Source of the DNA: Saprospiraceae bacterium
GTDB taxonomy: Bacteria; Bacteroidota; Bacteroidia; Chitinophagales; Saprospiraceae
DNA: 33,312 nt
NCBI GenBank assembly: GCA_020436785.1
Contig: JAGQXC010000038.1
Coordinates: forward strand, 1 to 33,312
Direction of reading: 5' to 3'
The notes beneath the pieces are model-generated. The model saw nothing but the letters and a program-made list of their open reading frames with translations, did no database searches and was not told where the DNA came from. Positions within the stretch are counted from its first letter, which is position 1, and each line of letters begins with the position of its first letter. The position numbers and the translations under genes were made by a program. Shown here one piece after another: positions 8,283 to 16,713 of the stretch.

Positions 8283-8462
8283 TAGCCTTTTTAGAAAGAC
8301 CTCCCTATCCGAAAGAACTCAATCTAGTACCGAATAGCTGCAAAATAAATGAAAACATTTCATGCGCAGCCAGTTTTTTTATGTACCTTATGATAGGTAT
8401 TTACCCAACAACCTAAGAGAAACAGGAACATGCTTTTGGTTCAATTTACAATATAAGACGCG

Positions 8463-10661
8463 ATGCAAGTGTCCGAACTTTCATTACATGAATCCCTACA
8501 GACCCACTTTGGTTTTGATCAGTTTAAAGGCAACCAGGAGTCGATTATCCGCAGCGTATTAGCCGGTGATGACACCTTTGTGTTGATGCCGACCGGTGGC
8601 GGAAAGTCTTTGTGTTATCAGCTTCCGGCGCTGATCATGCCGGGTACGGCGATCATCATATCTCCGCTGATTGCATTGATGAAAAATCAGGTTGATGCTC
8701 TAAGAGGATACAGTGAAAGTGATCATGTCGCCCATTTTCTTAATTCTTCACTGACCAAAAAGCAGATCAACGAAGTCAAGGATGACATTACTAACGGGAA
8801 GACGAAATTATTGTATGTCGCCCCGGAGACCCTGACCAAAGATGAGAACATCCTGTTCTTCCAAAATGTAGACATTTCTTTGATCGCCGTGGATGAAGCC
8901 CATTGCATATCGGAATGGGGCCACGATTTTCGCCCGGAATACCGTCGTATCCGGGAAATGATCGATGCCATTGGTGACAATACGCCGGTGATTGCCTTAA
9001 CCGCAACGGCCACACCGAAGGTCCGCAGCGACATCATCAAGAACCTGGACATGAAGGATGTAAAGACCTACGTGTCCTCCTTTAACCGGGAAAACCTGTA
9101 TTACGAGATGCGTCCTAAAGCCAATAAAGCTCAGACCATCAAACAAATTGTTCAATTCATCCACGATCACAAAGAGGAGTCCGGGATCATCTACGCACAA
9201 GCCCGGAAAACGACCGAAGAACTGGCGGAGGCCCTCTCGGTGAATGGCATTAAAGCAGCCCCATACCATGCCGGTTTGGAAGCCAAAGTAAGAGCCAATG
9301 TGCAGGATGCATTCCTTATGGAAGATGTGGATGTGATCTGCGCAACCATTGCCTTCGGCATGGGGATCGACAAACCGGATGTTCGGTTCGTCATTCATTT
9401 TGATATCCCTAAAAGCATCGAAAACTACTACCAGGAGACTGGTCGTGCCGGACGGGATGGCATGGACGGACACTGCCTGGCATTCTACTCCTACAAAGAC
9501 ATTATGATCCTCGAAAAATTTCTGCGTGACAAAACCGCTGCCGAGCGGGAGATGGGCTCACAGTTGCTTAACGAGGTCATCGCCTACGCGGAAACGGCAA
9601 CCTGCCGGCGTAAATTTCTATTGCACTATTTTGGAGAATACTTTGCTGAGCAGGACTGCCAGGGTATGTGCGACAACTGCCGGCATCCCAAAGAAAAAGT
9701 CGAGGTTAAAAACGATATGGTCAAAGGCCTCAATGCGATCCTGGAATTAAACGAAAATTACGGTGTCAAGCTGCTGGTTGATTTCATCACCGGCAAAGAG
9801 ACCCAGGAAATCAAAAATTTCAGTTTTAACACCCGTCCGTATTTCAGTTCCGGTAAGGAACAGGACGAAGCCTACTGGCATTCGATCTTCCGGCATGGAT
9901 TGTTACAGGATCTCCTCTACAAGGATATTGAAAACTACGGCTTGCTGAAATTGACCGATGCGGGTCGTTCATTCATTAAGCATCCGGTTTCCCTGAAAAT
10001 TCCAATCAATCACGTGTACGTTGAGGGAGAGAACCACGAGATGGATAGCAGCCCCCGCTCTGCCGCTTTGGATACCGCCCTGGTCAAAATGCTGAAGGAC
10101 CTGCGTAAGTCGCTCGCGAAAGATAAAAATGTGCCCCCCTATGTCATCTTTCAGGATCCATCACTGGAAGATATGGCTACCCAATACCCGGTCACCATGG
10201 ATGACATGAGCAAGATTCAGGGCGTGAGCCTGGGTAAAGCACAGCGGTATGGCAAGCCTTTCATCGAATTGATTGGCAATTATGTCGAGCAAAATGACAT
10301 CGAACGCCCTACCGATTTTGTCGTGAAACAGGTTGCGAACAAATCCAAAAGCAAAGTGGCGATTATTCAGGGTATCGACCGCAAATTGCCCCTGGAAGAC
10401 ATTGCCGCCAGCAACCAGATGTCGCAGGAAGAATTGTATCGCGAACTGGATGCCATCGTTTCATCGGGCACCAAATTGGATCTCGATTATTACTTGGAGG
10501 AAAATTTGGACGAATACAACATCGAAACCATCTACGACTACTTCCTGGAATCGGAAACCGACTCGGTGGATGATGCATTTACTGAACTGAAAGAAGATGA
10601 CATTACGCTGGAAGAGATCCAGTTGGTTCGCCTGAAGTTTCTGTCCGAAATGGCCAACTAA
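8463..10661 (+). CDS. recQ: ATP-dependent DNA helicase RecQ
   Basis: RecQ unwinds DNA 3' to 5' during recombination and fork repair. All helicase motifs are visible: TGGGKSLCYQ (Walker A, residues 44-49), LLYVAPE, DEAHCISEWGHDFR (144 onward), ALTATAT, the RecQ loop and FGMGIDKP, and ETGRAGRDG. A zinc-binding segment CRRKFLLHYFGE...CQGMCDNC follows near residue 380-405, then a winged-helix RQC region and an HRDC domain (VPPYVIFQDPSLEDMA...IQGVSLGKAQRYG). About 130 acidic residues after the HRDC form an extra helical tail ending in EEIQLVRLKFLSEMAN. Its 732 residues are typical of Bacteroidota RecQ and longer than the E. coli protein. ATG 8463 is the first sensible start. Confidence 0.97.
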   Translation: MQVSELSLHESLQTHFGFDQFKGNQESIIRSVLAGDDTFVLMPTGGGKSLCYQLPALIMPGTAIIISPLIALMKNQVDALRGYSESDHVAHFLNSSLTKKQINEVKDDITNGKTKLLYVAPETLTKDENILFFQNVDISLIAVDEAHCISEWGHDFRPEYRRIREMIDAIGDNTPVIALTATATPKVRSDIIKNLDMKDVKTYVSSFNRENLYYEMRPKANKAQTIKQIVQFIHDHKEESGIIYAQARKTTEELAEALSVNGIKAAPYHAGLEAKVRANVQDAFLMEDVDVICATIAFGMGIDKPDVRFVIHFDIPKSIENYYQETGRAGRDGMDGHCLAFYSYKDIMILEKFLRDKTAAEREMGSQLLNEVIAYAETATCRRKFLLHYFGEYFAEQDCQGMCDNCRHPKEKVEVKNDMVKGLNAILELNENYGVKLLVDFITGKETQEIKNFSFNTRPYFSSGKEQDEAYWHSIFRHGLLQDLLYKDIENYGLLKLTDAGRSFIKHPVSLKIPINHVYVEGENHEMDSSPRSAALDTALVKMLKDLRKSLAKDKNVPPYVIFQDPSLEDMATQYPVTMDDMSKIQGVSLGKAQRYGKPFIELIGNYVEQNDIERPTDFVVKQVANKSKSKVAIIQGIDRKLPLEDIAASNQMSQEELYRELDAIVSSGTKLDLDYYLEENLDEYNIETIYDYFLESETDSVDDAFTELKEDDITLEEIQLVRLKFLSEMAN

Positions 10662-10726
10662 CCCACACCGTTCATCCAGACTCCGGACTGCCTATTCTTA
10701 CGAAAGATTGACTAAATTCGTGGGTG

Positions 10727-11161
10727 ATGCGCATTATGGTAATGAACGGACCCAATCTTAATCTCCTGGGTAGAAGGGAGCCACACATCTATGGCCGGCA
10801 AACCTTTGAATCCTTTTTTGGGGAGCTCCAACGGCGATTCCCTCAGATTGAATTGGTCTATTTTCAATCCAATCACGAAGGCGACCTTCTGGATGAATTG
10901 CATCGGATCGGCTTTGAATGGGAGGGTATTGTGATCAATGCCGGTGCCTATACGCATACCTCCATTGCTCTGGCTGACGCAATCGCAGCCATCACTACGC
11001 CAGTGGTTGAGGTCCATATATCTGCGATCCATGAGCGGGAAGCGTTCCGTCACCATTCCTTTATGAAGCCCTATTGTGTAGCTCAGATCAGTGGGCAAGG
11101 CCTGGAAGGTTATGCACAAGCCATTCAACTACTAGTAGATCGTCAGATCCAGGGTGCGTAG
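10727..11161 (+). CDS. aroQ: Type II 3-dehydroquinate dehydratase
   Basis: This enzyme catalyses the third step of the shikimate pathway. Motifs of the small dodecameric type II family are complete: NGPNLNLLGRREPHIYG (catalytic Arg and Tyr), FFQ-type strand LVYFQSNHEGDLLDELH, VINAGAYTHTSIALADAI, VVEVHISAIHEREAFRHHS and the final VAQISGQGLEGY. The ATG at 10727 follows a possible upstream GTG by one codon; 144 residues is normal. A weak -7 like sequence TAAATTCG (10713-10720) precedes it. Its last 30 bp overlap the convergent gene for an exported protein. Confidence 0.96.
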   Translation: MRIMVMNGPNLNLLGRREPHIYGRQTFESFFGELQRRFPQIELVYFQSNHEGDLLDELHRIGFEWEGIVINAGAYTHTSIALADAIAAITTPVVEVHISAIHEREAFRHHSFMKPYCVAQISGQGLEGYAQAIQLLVDRQIQGA

Positions 11162-11644
11162 ATGATAACGCCGTCCAAATTTATAAACCGGCCGGCCTAA
11201 CAGCCGGTCGATCCCAAACCCCAGCAGGACATTTCCGGCCCCATAGAGGTAAGGCTCGGGGTAATCCCTGACCGGAGGAATCACTTTTGACCGCGCCAGA
11301 AATAGTGAGCTGATGGCAATGTTGGCGCCACCGGCCATCAGGGTTTTTCCGACGATCCGCCAGATTTTCCCCTTGGAAGAAAGCTTGATCTCGGTGATTT
11401 CCTGTACGTCAAGGTGCATGGGTATGCCGGAATTGACGTCTTCAATAAGAATGGTGCCGCGATCTGCATTGACATCAAGAATGGTTCGCTGGATCCAGAC
11501 ATCGTTGTCCAATTTGAACTCCAAATCGTCACCGGGGTAGAATTTGATGGTACGCGGTGAACCGTACTTTTCAATTTGAACAAATTTTTGACCTGAAGCG
11601 GACCACGCCATGATCAAACCAAGACCGATCAACAAATTCTTCAT
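11132..11644 (-). CDS. Exported protein of unknown function
   Basis: This 170-residue protein begins with a signal peptide (MKNLLIGLGLIMAWSASGQ). The mature part has a small beta-rich domain (IKFYPGDDLEFKLDNDVWI, GTILIEDVNSGIPMHLDVQEITEI). A more hydrophobic glycine-rich stretch follows (IVGKTLMAGGANIAISSLFL, YLYGAGNVLLGFGIDRLLG), which could contact a membrane. I do not recognise the family by name, although short proteins of this layout are common in Bacteroidota. It starts 5 bp after rnpA, so it is very likely in the rpmH-rnpA transcript, in the place often held by yidD or yidC in other bacteria. Confidence 0.75.
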   Translation of the reverse strand: MKNLLIGLGLIMAWSASGQKFVQIEKYGSPRTIKFYPGDDLEFKLDNDVWIQRTILDVNADRGTILIEDVNSGIPMHLDVQEITEIKLSSKGKIWRIVGKTLMAGGANIAISSLFLARSKVIPPVRDYPEPYLYGAGNVLLGFGIDRLLGRPVYKFGRRYHLRTLDLTIY

Positions 11645-11649
11645 GTTGA

Positions 11650-12045
11650 TTATACGTCCGGAGGATTGGATTTGCGAATTGATTTCTTTAAAAGTTTTGT
11701 TAAATATCGGATACTTCGGTCAATCGATGTATAGGAGATGGCTTCTTTACCGACATAAATGTACATCAGTGCCACGGAGCGGCCAGGATATTCGGGGATG
11801 TCCAATTGCTGAAGCCGGAAGGCTTCGCGTGTTTGCCGCTTAAGCCGGTTTCGCTGTACGGCAAGGGGGAAGGTTTTTTTGGGAATGGACACTGAAAATA
11901 AAAAAGGGCTCCCGGAACGTGATTCTACCGGAAGCCATAATAGTTTGAACGGATAGCTGAATAACGAATGACCTTCTTTAAATAACCTGGCAATAAGCTT
12001 TTGGTGCTTCAATCGCTGATTCGATCCCAGGTTTAGATCAGCCAT
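11650..12045 (-). CDS. rnpA: Ribonuclease P protein component
   Basis: The protein subunit of RNase P assists the RNA in trimming tRNA 5' ends. The signature is FLFSVSIPKKTFPLAVQRNRLKRQTREAFR, which I split for reading into the SVSIPKK strand and the RNRLKRQTREAFR helix that contacts RNA. The N-terminus LGSNQRLKHQKLIARLFKEG is also typical. At 131 residues its length is normal. It lies 18 bp downstream of rpmH and 5 bp before the exported-protein gene. Confidence 0.95.
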   Translation of the reverse strand: MADLNLGSNQRLKHQKLIARLFKEGHSLFSYPFKLLWLPVESRSGSPFLFSVSIPKKTFPLAVQRNRLKRQTREAFRLQQLDIPEYPGRSVALMYIYVGKEAISYTSIDRSIRYLTKLLKKSIRKSNPPDV

Positions 12046-12063
12046 TCATAACAACGGTCTAAA

Positions 12064-12219
12064 TTATTTCAGTTTGCGCTCGTCGCTGACGGTAAGCTTA
12101 TGCCTGCCTTTGGCCCGGCGACGTGCCAACACTTTCCGACCATTTTTGGAACTCATGCGAGTCATGAATCCATGTTTATTTGATCTCTTTCTTCTTGATG
12201 GTTGAAATGTACGCTTCAT
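12064..12219 (-). CDS. rpmH: 50S ribosomal protein L34
   Basis: Translating the minus strand from ATG 12219 gives 51 residues beginning [18 protein letters not shown] and including [20 protein letters not shown], followed by a short tail ending in ERKLK and TAA at 12064. This is the near-invariant L34 sequence with its basic character. The gene is shorter than the usual ORF cut-off. It is the first gene of the rpmH-rnpA unit, and a perfect -7 box lies 43 bp upstream of its start. Confidence 0.97.
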   Translation of the reverse strand: MKRTFQPSRRKRSNKHGFMTRMSSKNGRKVLARRRAKGRHKLTVSDERKLK

Positions 12220-12262
12220 GACATCTAAAAATTTATCAACTCGCTTTCTAAAAAAAGGACCA

Positions 12263-12270
12263 CAAAAGTA
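12263..12270 (-). promoter_or_regulatory. -7 box of the rpmH-rnpA promoter
   Basis: On the minus strand this reads TACTTTTG, a perfect TAnnTTTG box. No clear TTTG is found 19-21 bp upstream. The predicted leader before rpmH is about 37 bases. Confidence 0.5.
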
Positions 12271-12338
12271 GCCTTTTTTCGCAGATTACCTAGGTGTATT
12301 CGAATTTTGTTGTTTGGTTTTTGGAGATTCCTGGTTGC

Positions 12339-14219
12339 TTAACCATTCATTGATGCCAGGAACTCGTCGTTATTGGTAGTTCCCCGCATGTATTTCAGCA
12401 AGAATTCCATGGCTTCATCCGGTTTCATATCGGCCAAATGGTTACGCATAATAAACATCCGCTGCAACACTTCTTTTTCCAGCAGGAGCTCTTCCCGGCG
12501 GGTACTGGACTTGGTGAGGTCGATGGACGGATAGAGCCGCTTATTGGCCAGACTGCGATCCAGTTGAAGTTCCATGTTACCGGTTCCTTTAAATTCTTCA
12601 AAGATCACTCCATCCATTTTCGATCCGGTATCAATCAAAGCGGTTGCCAGGATGGTTAAGGAGCCTCCATTTTCGATATTCCGTGCTGCACCAAAGAATT
12701 TCTTTGGTTTCTGCAACGCATTGGCTTCAACACCGCCCGACAGTACCTTACCACTGGAAGGAGCAACCGTGTTGTATGCACGTGCCAAGCGAGTGATGGA
12801 GTCCAGCAAGATGACTACATCGTGTCCGCACTCGACCAGTCGTTTGGCTTTCTCCAGCACTATGCCGGCTACGCGTACATGATTATCTGCCGGTTCGTCG
12901 AAGGTGGACGCAATCACTTCCGCATTTACACTACGGCGCATATCGGTCACTTCCTCCGGGCGTTCATCGATCAGCAGGACGATCATGTAACAGTCGGGAT
13001 GGTTGGTGGCGATGGCATTGGCCACATCTTTTAATAAAAAGGTTTTACCGGTTTTAGGTTGGGCTACAATCAACCCACGTTGACCTTTACCGATTGGTGT
13101 AAAGAGATCTATCATCCGGTTGCCGTAGTCCCGACCCAGCGGGTTGGTCGTCAGGCTGAATTTTTCCCGGGGGAAGAGTGGTGTCAGGTAATCGAAAGGA
13201 ACCCGATCGCGGATTTTGGCCGGTTCCAGTGCATTGATTTTTGAAACCCGCAACAGTGCGAAATACTTTTCTCCTTCCTTGGGCGGACGGATGGCTCCGG
13301 TGACGGTATCACCCGTCTTCAGCCCAAACAGTTTTATTTGTGAAGGGGACACGTAAATGTCGTCCGGAGAAGATAGGTAATTGTAATCCGAAGAACGCAA
13401 AAATCCGTAACCGTCAGGCATCATTTCCAACACACCTTCCCCTTCCACGATGCCATCCAGGTCAATGTTAAAGCGTTCCGGTTGTTCTTTCTCCTGGCGT
13501 TCGGGTTGTGGGGAAGACCTGCGATTATCCCGGTTATCACGATTGTCGCGGTTGTCCCGGCTTTCGCGCACATCACGGGTATCGCGATTGTCGCGGTTGT
13601 CACGGCTTTCACGCATATCACGGTTGTCACGGTTGGTATTTTCCCGGGCAGGGGTATCCTCTTTGGGATTGGTGCTGGCCTCTTCCTTTTTGGTATTTTG
13701 CGGTTGAGGCTTTTCCCGGCGATTATCTGGTTTGGTTTCCGGTTTTGTTTCTGGTTTGGTATCCGGCTTCGATTCTTGTTTTGCTTCCGGCTTGGGCTCC
13801 TCTTTGGCAGGAGGCGCGGGTACCGGTACCGTTGCGACCTCTTTCATGACCGGCGGACGTACTTCGCCAGGGCTGGTTGTCCGGCGACGACGGCCTCTTC
13901 CGGACTTGGCTTCGTTTGGATCACTACCGGTCTTTGAAGATTGCTCTTCAGTTTGTTTAGTTTCTTTTTGCACAGGTTTAGCTTTTTCTTCCTTTTTGGC
14001 AGGAGCAGAAGCACTGCGGGCAGACTTCCCGTTGCTGCTGGATTCTTTTGCCGCAGCCTCCGTTTTTTCTTTGGGAGGATTGGTCAATGCCTGTTGGTCA
14101 AGTATTTTATAAATTAATTCCTGGCGGGTGAGTCTTTTATATCCTTTCAATCCAATTTTTTCTGCGATGTCCCTCAATTCAGGAACCAGCATATCGTTCA
14201 ACTGCAGAATATCGTACAT
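12339..14219 (-). CDS. rho: Transcription termination factor Rho with long disordered insert
   Basis: Rho is a hexameric RNA helicase that ends transcription. Residues 1-45 form the Rho N-terminal helical domain ([27 protein letters not shown]). Residues about 46-249 are a low-complexity, highly charged insert not found in E. coli Rho. It contains KPET-type repeats (151-166) and an Arg-Asp-Asn repeat block (197-234). After it come the RNA-binding cold-shock domain ([15 protein letters not shown]), the Walker [11 protein letters not shown] near 387-395, [13 protein letters not shown], the Q-loop region and [10 protein letters not shown]. At 626 residues it is about 200 longer than E. coli Rho. 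Such inserts are known in Bacteroidota Rho and linked there to condensate formation. Confidence 0.97.
   Translation of the reverse strand: MYDILQLNDMLVPELRDIAEKIGLKGYKRLTRQELIYKILDQQALTNPPKEKTEAAAKESSSNGKSARSASAPAKKEEKAKPVQKETKQTEEQSSKTGSDPNEAKSGRGRRRRTTSPGEVRPPVMKEVATVPVPAPPAKEEPKPEAKQESKPDTKPETKPETKPDNRREKPQPQNTKKEEASTNPKEDTPARENTNRDNRDMRESRDNRDNRDTRDVRESRDNRDNRDNRDNRRSSPQPERQEKEQPERFNIDLDGIVEGEGVLEMMPDGYGFLRSSDYNYLSSPDDIYVSPSQIKLFGLKTGDTVTGAIRPPKEGEKYFALLRVSKINALEPAKIRDRVPFDYLTPLFPREKFSLTTNPLGRDYGNRMIDLFTPIGKGQRGLIVAQPKTGKTFLLKDVANAIATNHPDCYMIVLLIDERPEEVTDMRRSVNAEVIASTFDEPADNHVRVAGIVLEKAKRLVECGHDVVILLDSITRLARAYNTVAPSSGKVLSGGVEANALQKPKKFFGAARNIENGGSLTILATALIDTGSKMDGVIFEEFKGTGNMELQLDRSLANKRLYPSIDLTKSSTRREELLLEKEVLQRMFIMRNHLADMKPDEAMEFLLKYMRGTTNNDEFLASMNG
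13518..13631 (-). repeat. Tandem 9-bp coding repeat (Arg-Asp-Asn) inside rho
   Basis: Thirteen or so three-codon units encode RDN with variants RDM, RES, RDT and RDV. A larger 45-bp period is also visible, since the order [15 protein letters not shown] resembles the previous block RDN-RDM-RES. The repeat is imperfect at DNA level, with wobble changes between units, but could still expand or contract by slippage in multiples of 9 bp without breaking the frame. Confidence 0.85.
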
Positions 14220-14391
14220 GTTAAGTCCTTAAAGATTAGATGTAAATTCACGTTTAGTAGTAGGTGAGATGCTCTCTCAAATCAGCTATAACTCAAATTC
14301 CCTAGATCAAATTGAATCCTCAAATAAATTGTGATGGGAGTTCCTTCAAAACTTCAAGTTGAAGCCGAAAGTTGATGTGCTATTAACGCAG

Positions 14392-14399
14392 CAAAGTTA
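14392..14399 (-). promoter_or_regulatory. -7 box of the probable rho promoter
   Basis: Minus strand reads TAACTTTG, a perfect TAnnTTTG match. A TTG at 14418-14416 lies only 16 bp upstream, shorter than the usual spacing, so the -33 part is uncertain. Confidence 0.4.
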
Positions 14400-14538
14400 A
14401 TTCATTTTTTTATACCAACGAATCTGGACTCCGTTTTTCAACATTTTTTTTACCAAAACCATTCCATTGTTTCGGTCCTTTGCCATCACTTAATCATCAG
14501 AGAACTGCATGTCCTGTCGCGGATCACTCAAATTTGTA

Positions 14539-14546
14539 TAATTTTG
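14539..14546 (+). promoter_or_regulatory. -7 box of the serS promoter
   Basis: TAATTTTG is a perfect match to TAnnTTTG and lies 26 bp before the serS ATG, giving a leader of about 20 bases. The -33 element is not obvious. Confidence 0.55.
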
Positions 14547-14572
14547 CGCCGGAATTTTAATCCAGATTAACC

Positions 14573-15853
14573 ATGTTAGAAGTGACCCGAATTCGTAACG
14601 ATTACGACGCTGTAATTGCTGGTTTGCAGAAGCGTAATCTGTCTCCCGAAGTACTGCAATTGGTAGACGAGGTGATTGCGCAGGATGATCGCCGCAAGCA
14701 GGTTCAGGCCGAACTGGATCAGTTACTGGCCCAACGCAACAGTTTATCCAAAGAAATTGGACAACTCATGCAGGGAGGTCGGCGCGATGAAGCCGAATCC
14801 ATGAAACAATCGGTCAGTGCGATGAAAGGGTCCATCGAAATCATGCAAGATCAGCTTACCGCTGCCAAAGACCGTATTGAAGCCATTTTGCTGACCTTGC
14901 CAAATGTGCCTCAAACCATCGTCCCTGCAGGAAAACACGCGGAGGACAACGAAGTTTTTCGTGATTGGGCGGGGCCACTACCCGCTGCCGGAGACAAGCC
15001 ATTGCCTCACTGGGAATTAGGTAAAAAATACAACCTGTTCGATTTTGAACTGGGGGTTAAAATCACCGGGTCCGGATTTCCTCTGTACCGGGGCAAGGGT
15101 GCCCGGTTACAACGGGCGCTCATCCAATTCTTTCTGGATCAGGCCATTGCCGCCGGCTATGAGGAGATCATCCCGCCTTTGCTGGTCAATGAAGATACGG
15201 CCAGGGCAACCGGCCAGCTCCCGGACAAGGAAGGCCAGATGTATCATTGCACTGCCGACAACCTGTATCTGATCCCCACGGCAGAAGTGCCGGTGACCAA
15301 CATCTACCGGGATGCCATTCTGCAGGAATCGGATTTTCCAATTAAGCTGACCGGCTATACCCCTTGCTTCCGCCGGGAAGCTGGATCCTACGGCTCCGAC
15401 GTGAAAGGATTAAACCGGGTGCACCAGTTTGATAAAGTCGAAATTGTACAATTCCAGCATCCTGACCGGTCGGATGAAGCCTTGATGGCTATGCTGGACC
15501 ATGTCGCTTCGCTTCTGGATCAATTGGGATTGCCTTATCGTATCCTGCGACTCTGTGGTGGTGACCTGGGACACACCTCCTCCATTACCTACGATTTTGA
15601 AGTTTTCTCAGCCGCTCAACAAAAATGGCTGGAAGTGAGCTCTGTATCCAACTTTGAAACCTACCAGACCAACCGGATGCGATTGCGTTTCCGGAATGGA
15701 GACGGAGCGACCCAGTTAGCTCATTCACTGAATGGAAGCGCCCTGGCTCTGGCCCGCGTAGTTGCGGCATTGCTCGAATTTTATCAAACATCCGACGGGA
15801 TTGAGATGCCTTCCGTCTTAATACCGTATACCAACTTCGAACGAATTGGATAA
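14573..15853 (+). CDS. serS: Seryl-tRNA synthetase
   Basis: A class II aminoacyl-tRNA synthetase that charges tRNA-Ser. Residues 1-110 are the antiparallel coiled-coil arm that grips the tRNA long variable arm (MLEVTRIRNDYDAVIAGLQKR and following). The catalytic core shows TAEVPVTNIYRD, motif 2 CFRREAGSYGSDVKGLNRVHQF, ITYDFEVF, WLEVSSVSNFETYQTNR and motif 3 HSLNGSALALARVVAALLE. At 426 residues its length is standard. ATG 14573 fits the promoter at 14539. The membrane peptidase gene follows after 41 bp. Confidence 0.98.
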   Translation: MLEVTRIRNDYDAVIAGLQKRNLSPEVLQLVDEVIAQDDRRKQVQAELDQLLAQRNSLSKEIGQLMQGGRRDEAESMKQSVSAMKGSIEIMQDQLTAAKDRIEAILLTLPNVPQTIVPAGKHAEDNEVFRDWAGPLPAAGDKPLPHWELGKKYNLFDFELGVKITGSGFPLYRGKGARLQRALIQFFLDQAIAAGYEEIIPPLLVNEDTARATGQLPDKEGQMYHCTADNLYLIPTAEVPVTNIYRDAILQESDFPIKLTGYTPCFRREAGSYGSDVKGLNRVHQFDKVEIVQFQHPDRSDEALMAMLDHVASLLDQLGLPYRILRLCGGDLGHTSSITYDFEVFSAAQQKWLEVSSVSNFETYQTNRMRLRFRNGDGATQLAHSLNGSALALARVVAALLEFYQTSDGIEMPSVLIPYTNFERIG

Positions 15854-15894
15854 TTTGGGTGTTATTATCACACAATATCAAATCAGAACGGACT

Positions 15895-16584
15895 ATGTCA
15901 ATGTATTTTTTAATCATTATTGTTTTCGGAATTGTGTCCATCGCAGTTAGCTCACGACTCAAGAATAAATTCCGAACCTACAGCCAAATGCCTTTATCCA
16001 CCGGTATGTCCGGGGCTGAAGTCGCTCAAAAAATGCTTAGTGATTATGGCATCCATAATGTACGGGTGGCTGAAGGTCGTGGCAGTCTTACCGATCACTA
16101 CAATCCAAAAGATAAAGTGGTACTCCTCAGTCCTGATGTTTTTCATGGCCGCAGTGTAGCTGCCGCAGCGGTTGCCGCCCATGAATGTGGACACGCAGTA
16201 CAGGATGATACCCAGTATGCCTGGCTTAAGTTTCGTTCCGGTATGGTACCCATCGTCCAATTTGCTTCGATGGCGCAGCAATGGCTTTTCATGGGTATTT
16301 TATTTGGGTTTGGTGCAACGCATAACAGCTCTTTGTTGTTGATCCTGATCCTGGCCATGGGTGTAACCACTGCCTTTTCACTGATCACGTTACCGGTGGA
16401 GTTCGATGCCAGTAACCGGGCCCTCGTCTGGTTGGATCGTGAAAATGTAACCCACAGTGATGCCGAGTATTACGGCGCCAAGGATGCCCTTAAGTGGGCA
16501 GCATTGACGTATGTCGTCGGAGCACTAAGTGCCCTGGCTACGTTGTTGTATTTCGTGCTGCGCTTTATGGGCAGTCGCAACTGA
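15895..16584 (+). CDS. Membrane zinc metallopeptidase (YugP-like family)
   Basis: A 229-residue membrane protein. A first helix MYFLIIIVFGIVSIAVSS is followed by a soluble part with SRGVAE-like strands and the zinc site AAHECGHAVQ (HExxH). Two membrane helices lie near residues 120-165, then LPVEFDASNRAL, a segment conserved in this family, and a final helix. It belongs to the neutral zinc metallopeptidases of the YugP/DUF2248 type; its physiological substrate is unknown. ATG 15895 or 15901 is preferred over a GTG 12 codons upstream, because it puts the first helix at the N-terminus. It ends in a strong terminator. Confidence 0.88.
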   Translation: MSMYFLIIIVFGIVSIAVSSRLKNKFRTYSQMPLSTGMSGAEVAQKMLSDYGIHNVRVAEGRGSLTDHYNPKDKVVLLSPDVFHGRSVAAAAVAAHECGHAVQDDTQYAWLKFRSGMVPIVQFASMAQQWLFMGILFGFGATHNSSLLLILILAMGVTTAFSLITLPVEFDASNRALVWLDRENVTHSDAEYYGAKDALKWAALTYVVGALSALATLLYFVLRFMGSRN

Positions 16585-16609
16585 TCCTGCTACCTTATTT
16601 AAGCAAAAA

Positions 16610-16642
16610 GATGATCCGGGAACCATACCGGGTCATCTTTTT
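16610..16642 (+). terminator. Intrinsic terminator after the zinc peptidase gene
   Basis: A 10-bp stem (GATGATCCGG with CCGGGTCATC, one G-T pair) and an 8-base loop are followed by five T residues. A run of five A bases before the stem means the reverse direction could also terminate, but no minus-strand gene runs into it. Confidence 0.88.
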
Positions 16643-16647
16643 GTATT

Positions 16648-16678
16648 TTTGATCAGCCCGGATGTTTTCCTAATTTTG
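16648..16678 (+). promoter_or_regulatory. Promoter of frr
   Basis: TTTG (16648-16651), exactly 19 bp, then TAATTTTG (16671-16678) is a full match to the Bacteroidota consensus and the best promoter in the window. It follows the upstream terminator by a few bases, so frr starts a new transcript with a leader of about 30 bases. Confidence 0.75.
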
Positions 16679-16713
16679 GTCCGGCGATTTTTGATCCATT
16701 AAATTGTTCGGAG

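Larger units (their letters stand above)
14220..14572. other. 353-bp intergenic region between rho and serS
   Basis: This region separates the divergent rho and serS starts. It is AT-rich and shows no plausible gene. It holds a minus-strand -7 box TAACTTTG (14392-14399) that would give rho a leader of about 166 bases, and a plus-strand box TAATTTTG (14539-14546) for serS. Inside the rho leader a perfect 6-bp inverted repeat CTTCAA/TTGAAG (14352-14364) is present. No known riboswitch was recognised. Confidence 0.7.

Noticed and set aside
12220..12338. A chromosomal origin near rpmH-rnpA
   Set aside because: No cluster of TTATCCACA-type DnaA boxes and no dnaA or dnaN gene is present; the interval is only the rpmH promoter.
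13518..13631. Repeat array that could be read as a CRISPR
   Set aside because: The unit is only 9 bp, is in frame within rho, and has no unique spacers.
13450..13937. Several plus-strand frames rich in Ser-Arg-Leu or Cys-Gly-His repeats opposite rho
   Set aside because: They are the antisense of the Arg-Asp-Asn and Lys-Pro repeats in rho, with no start signal or recognisable fold.
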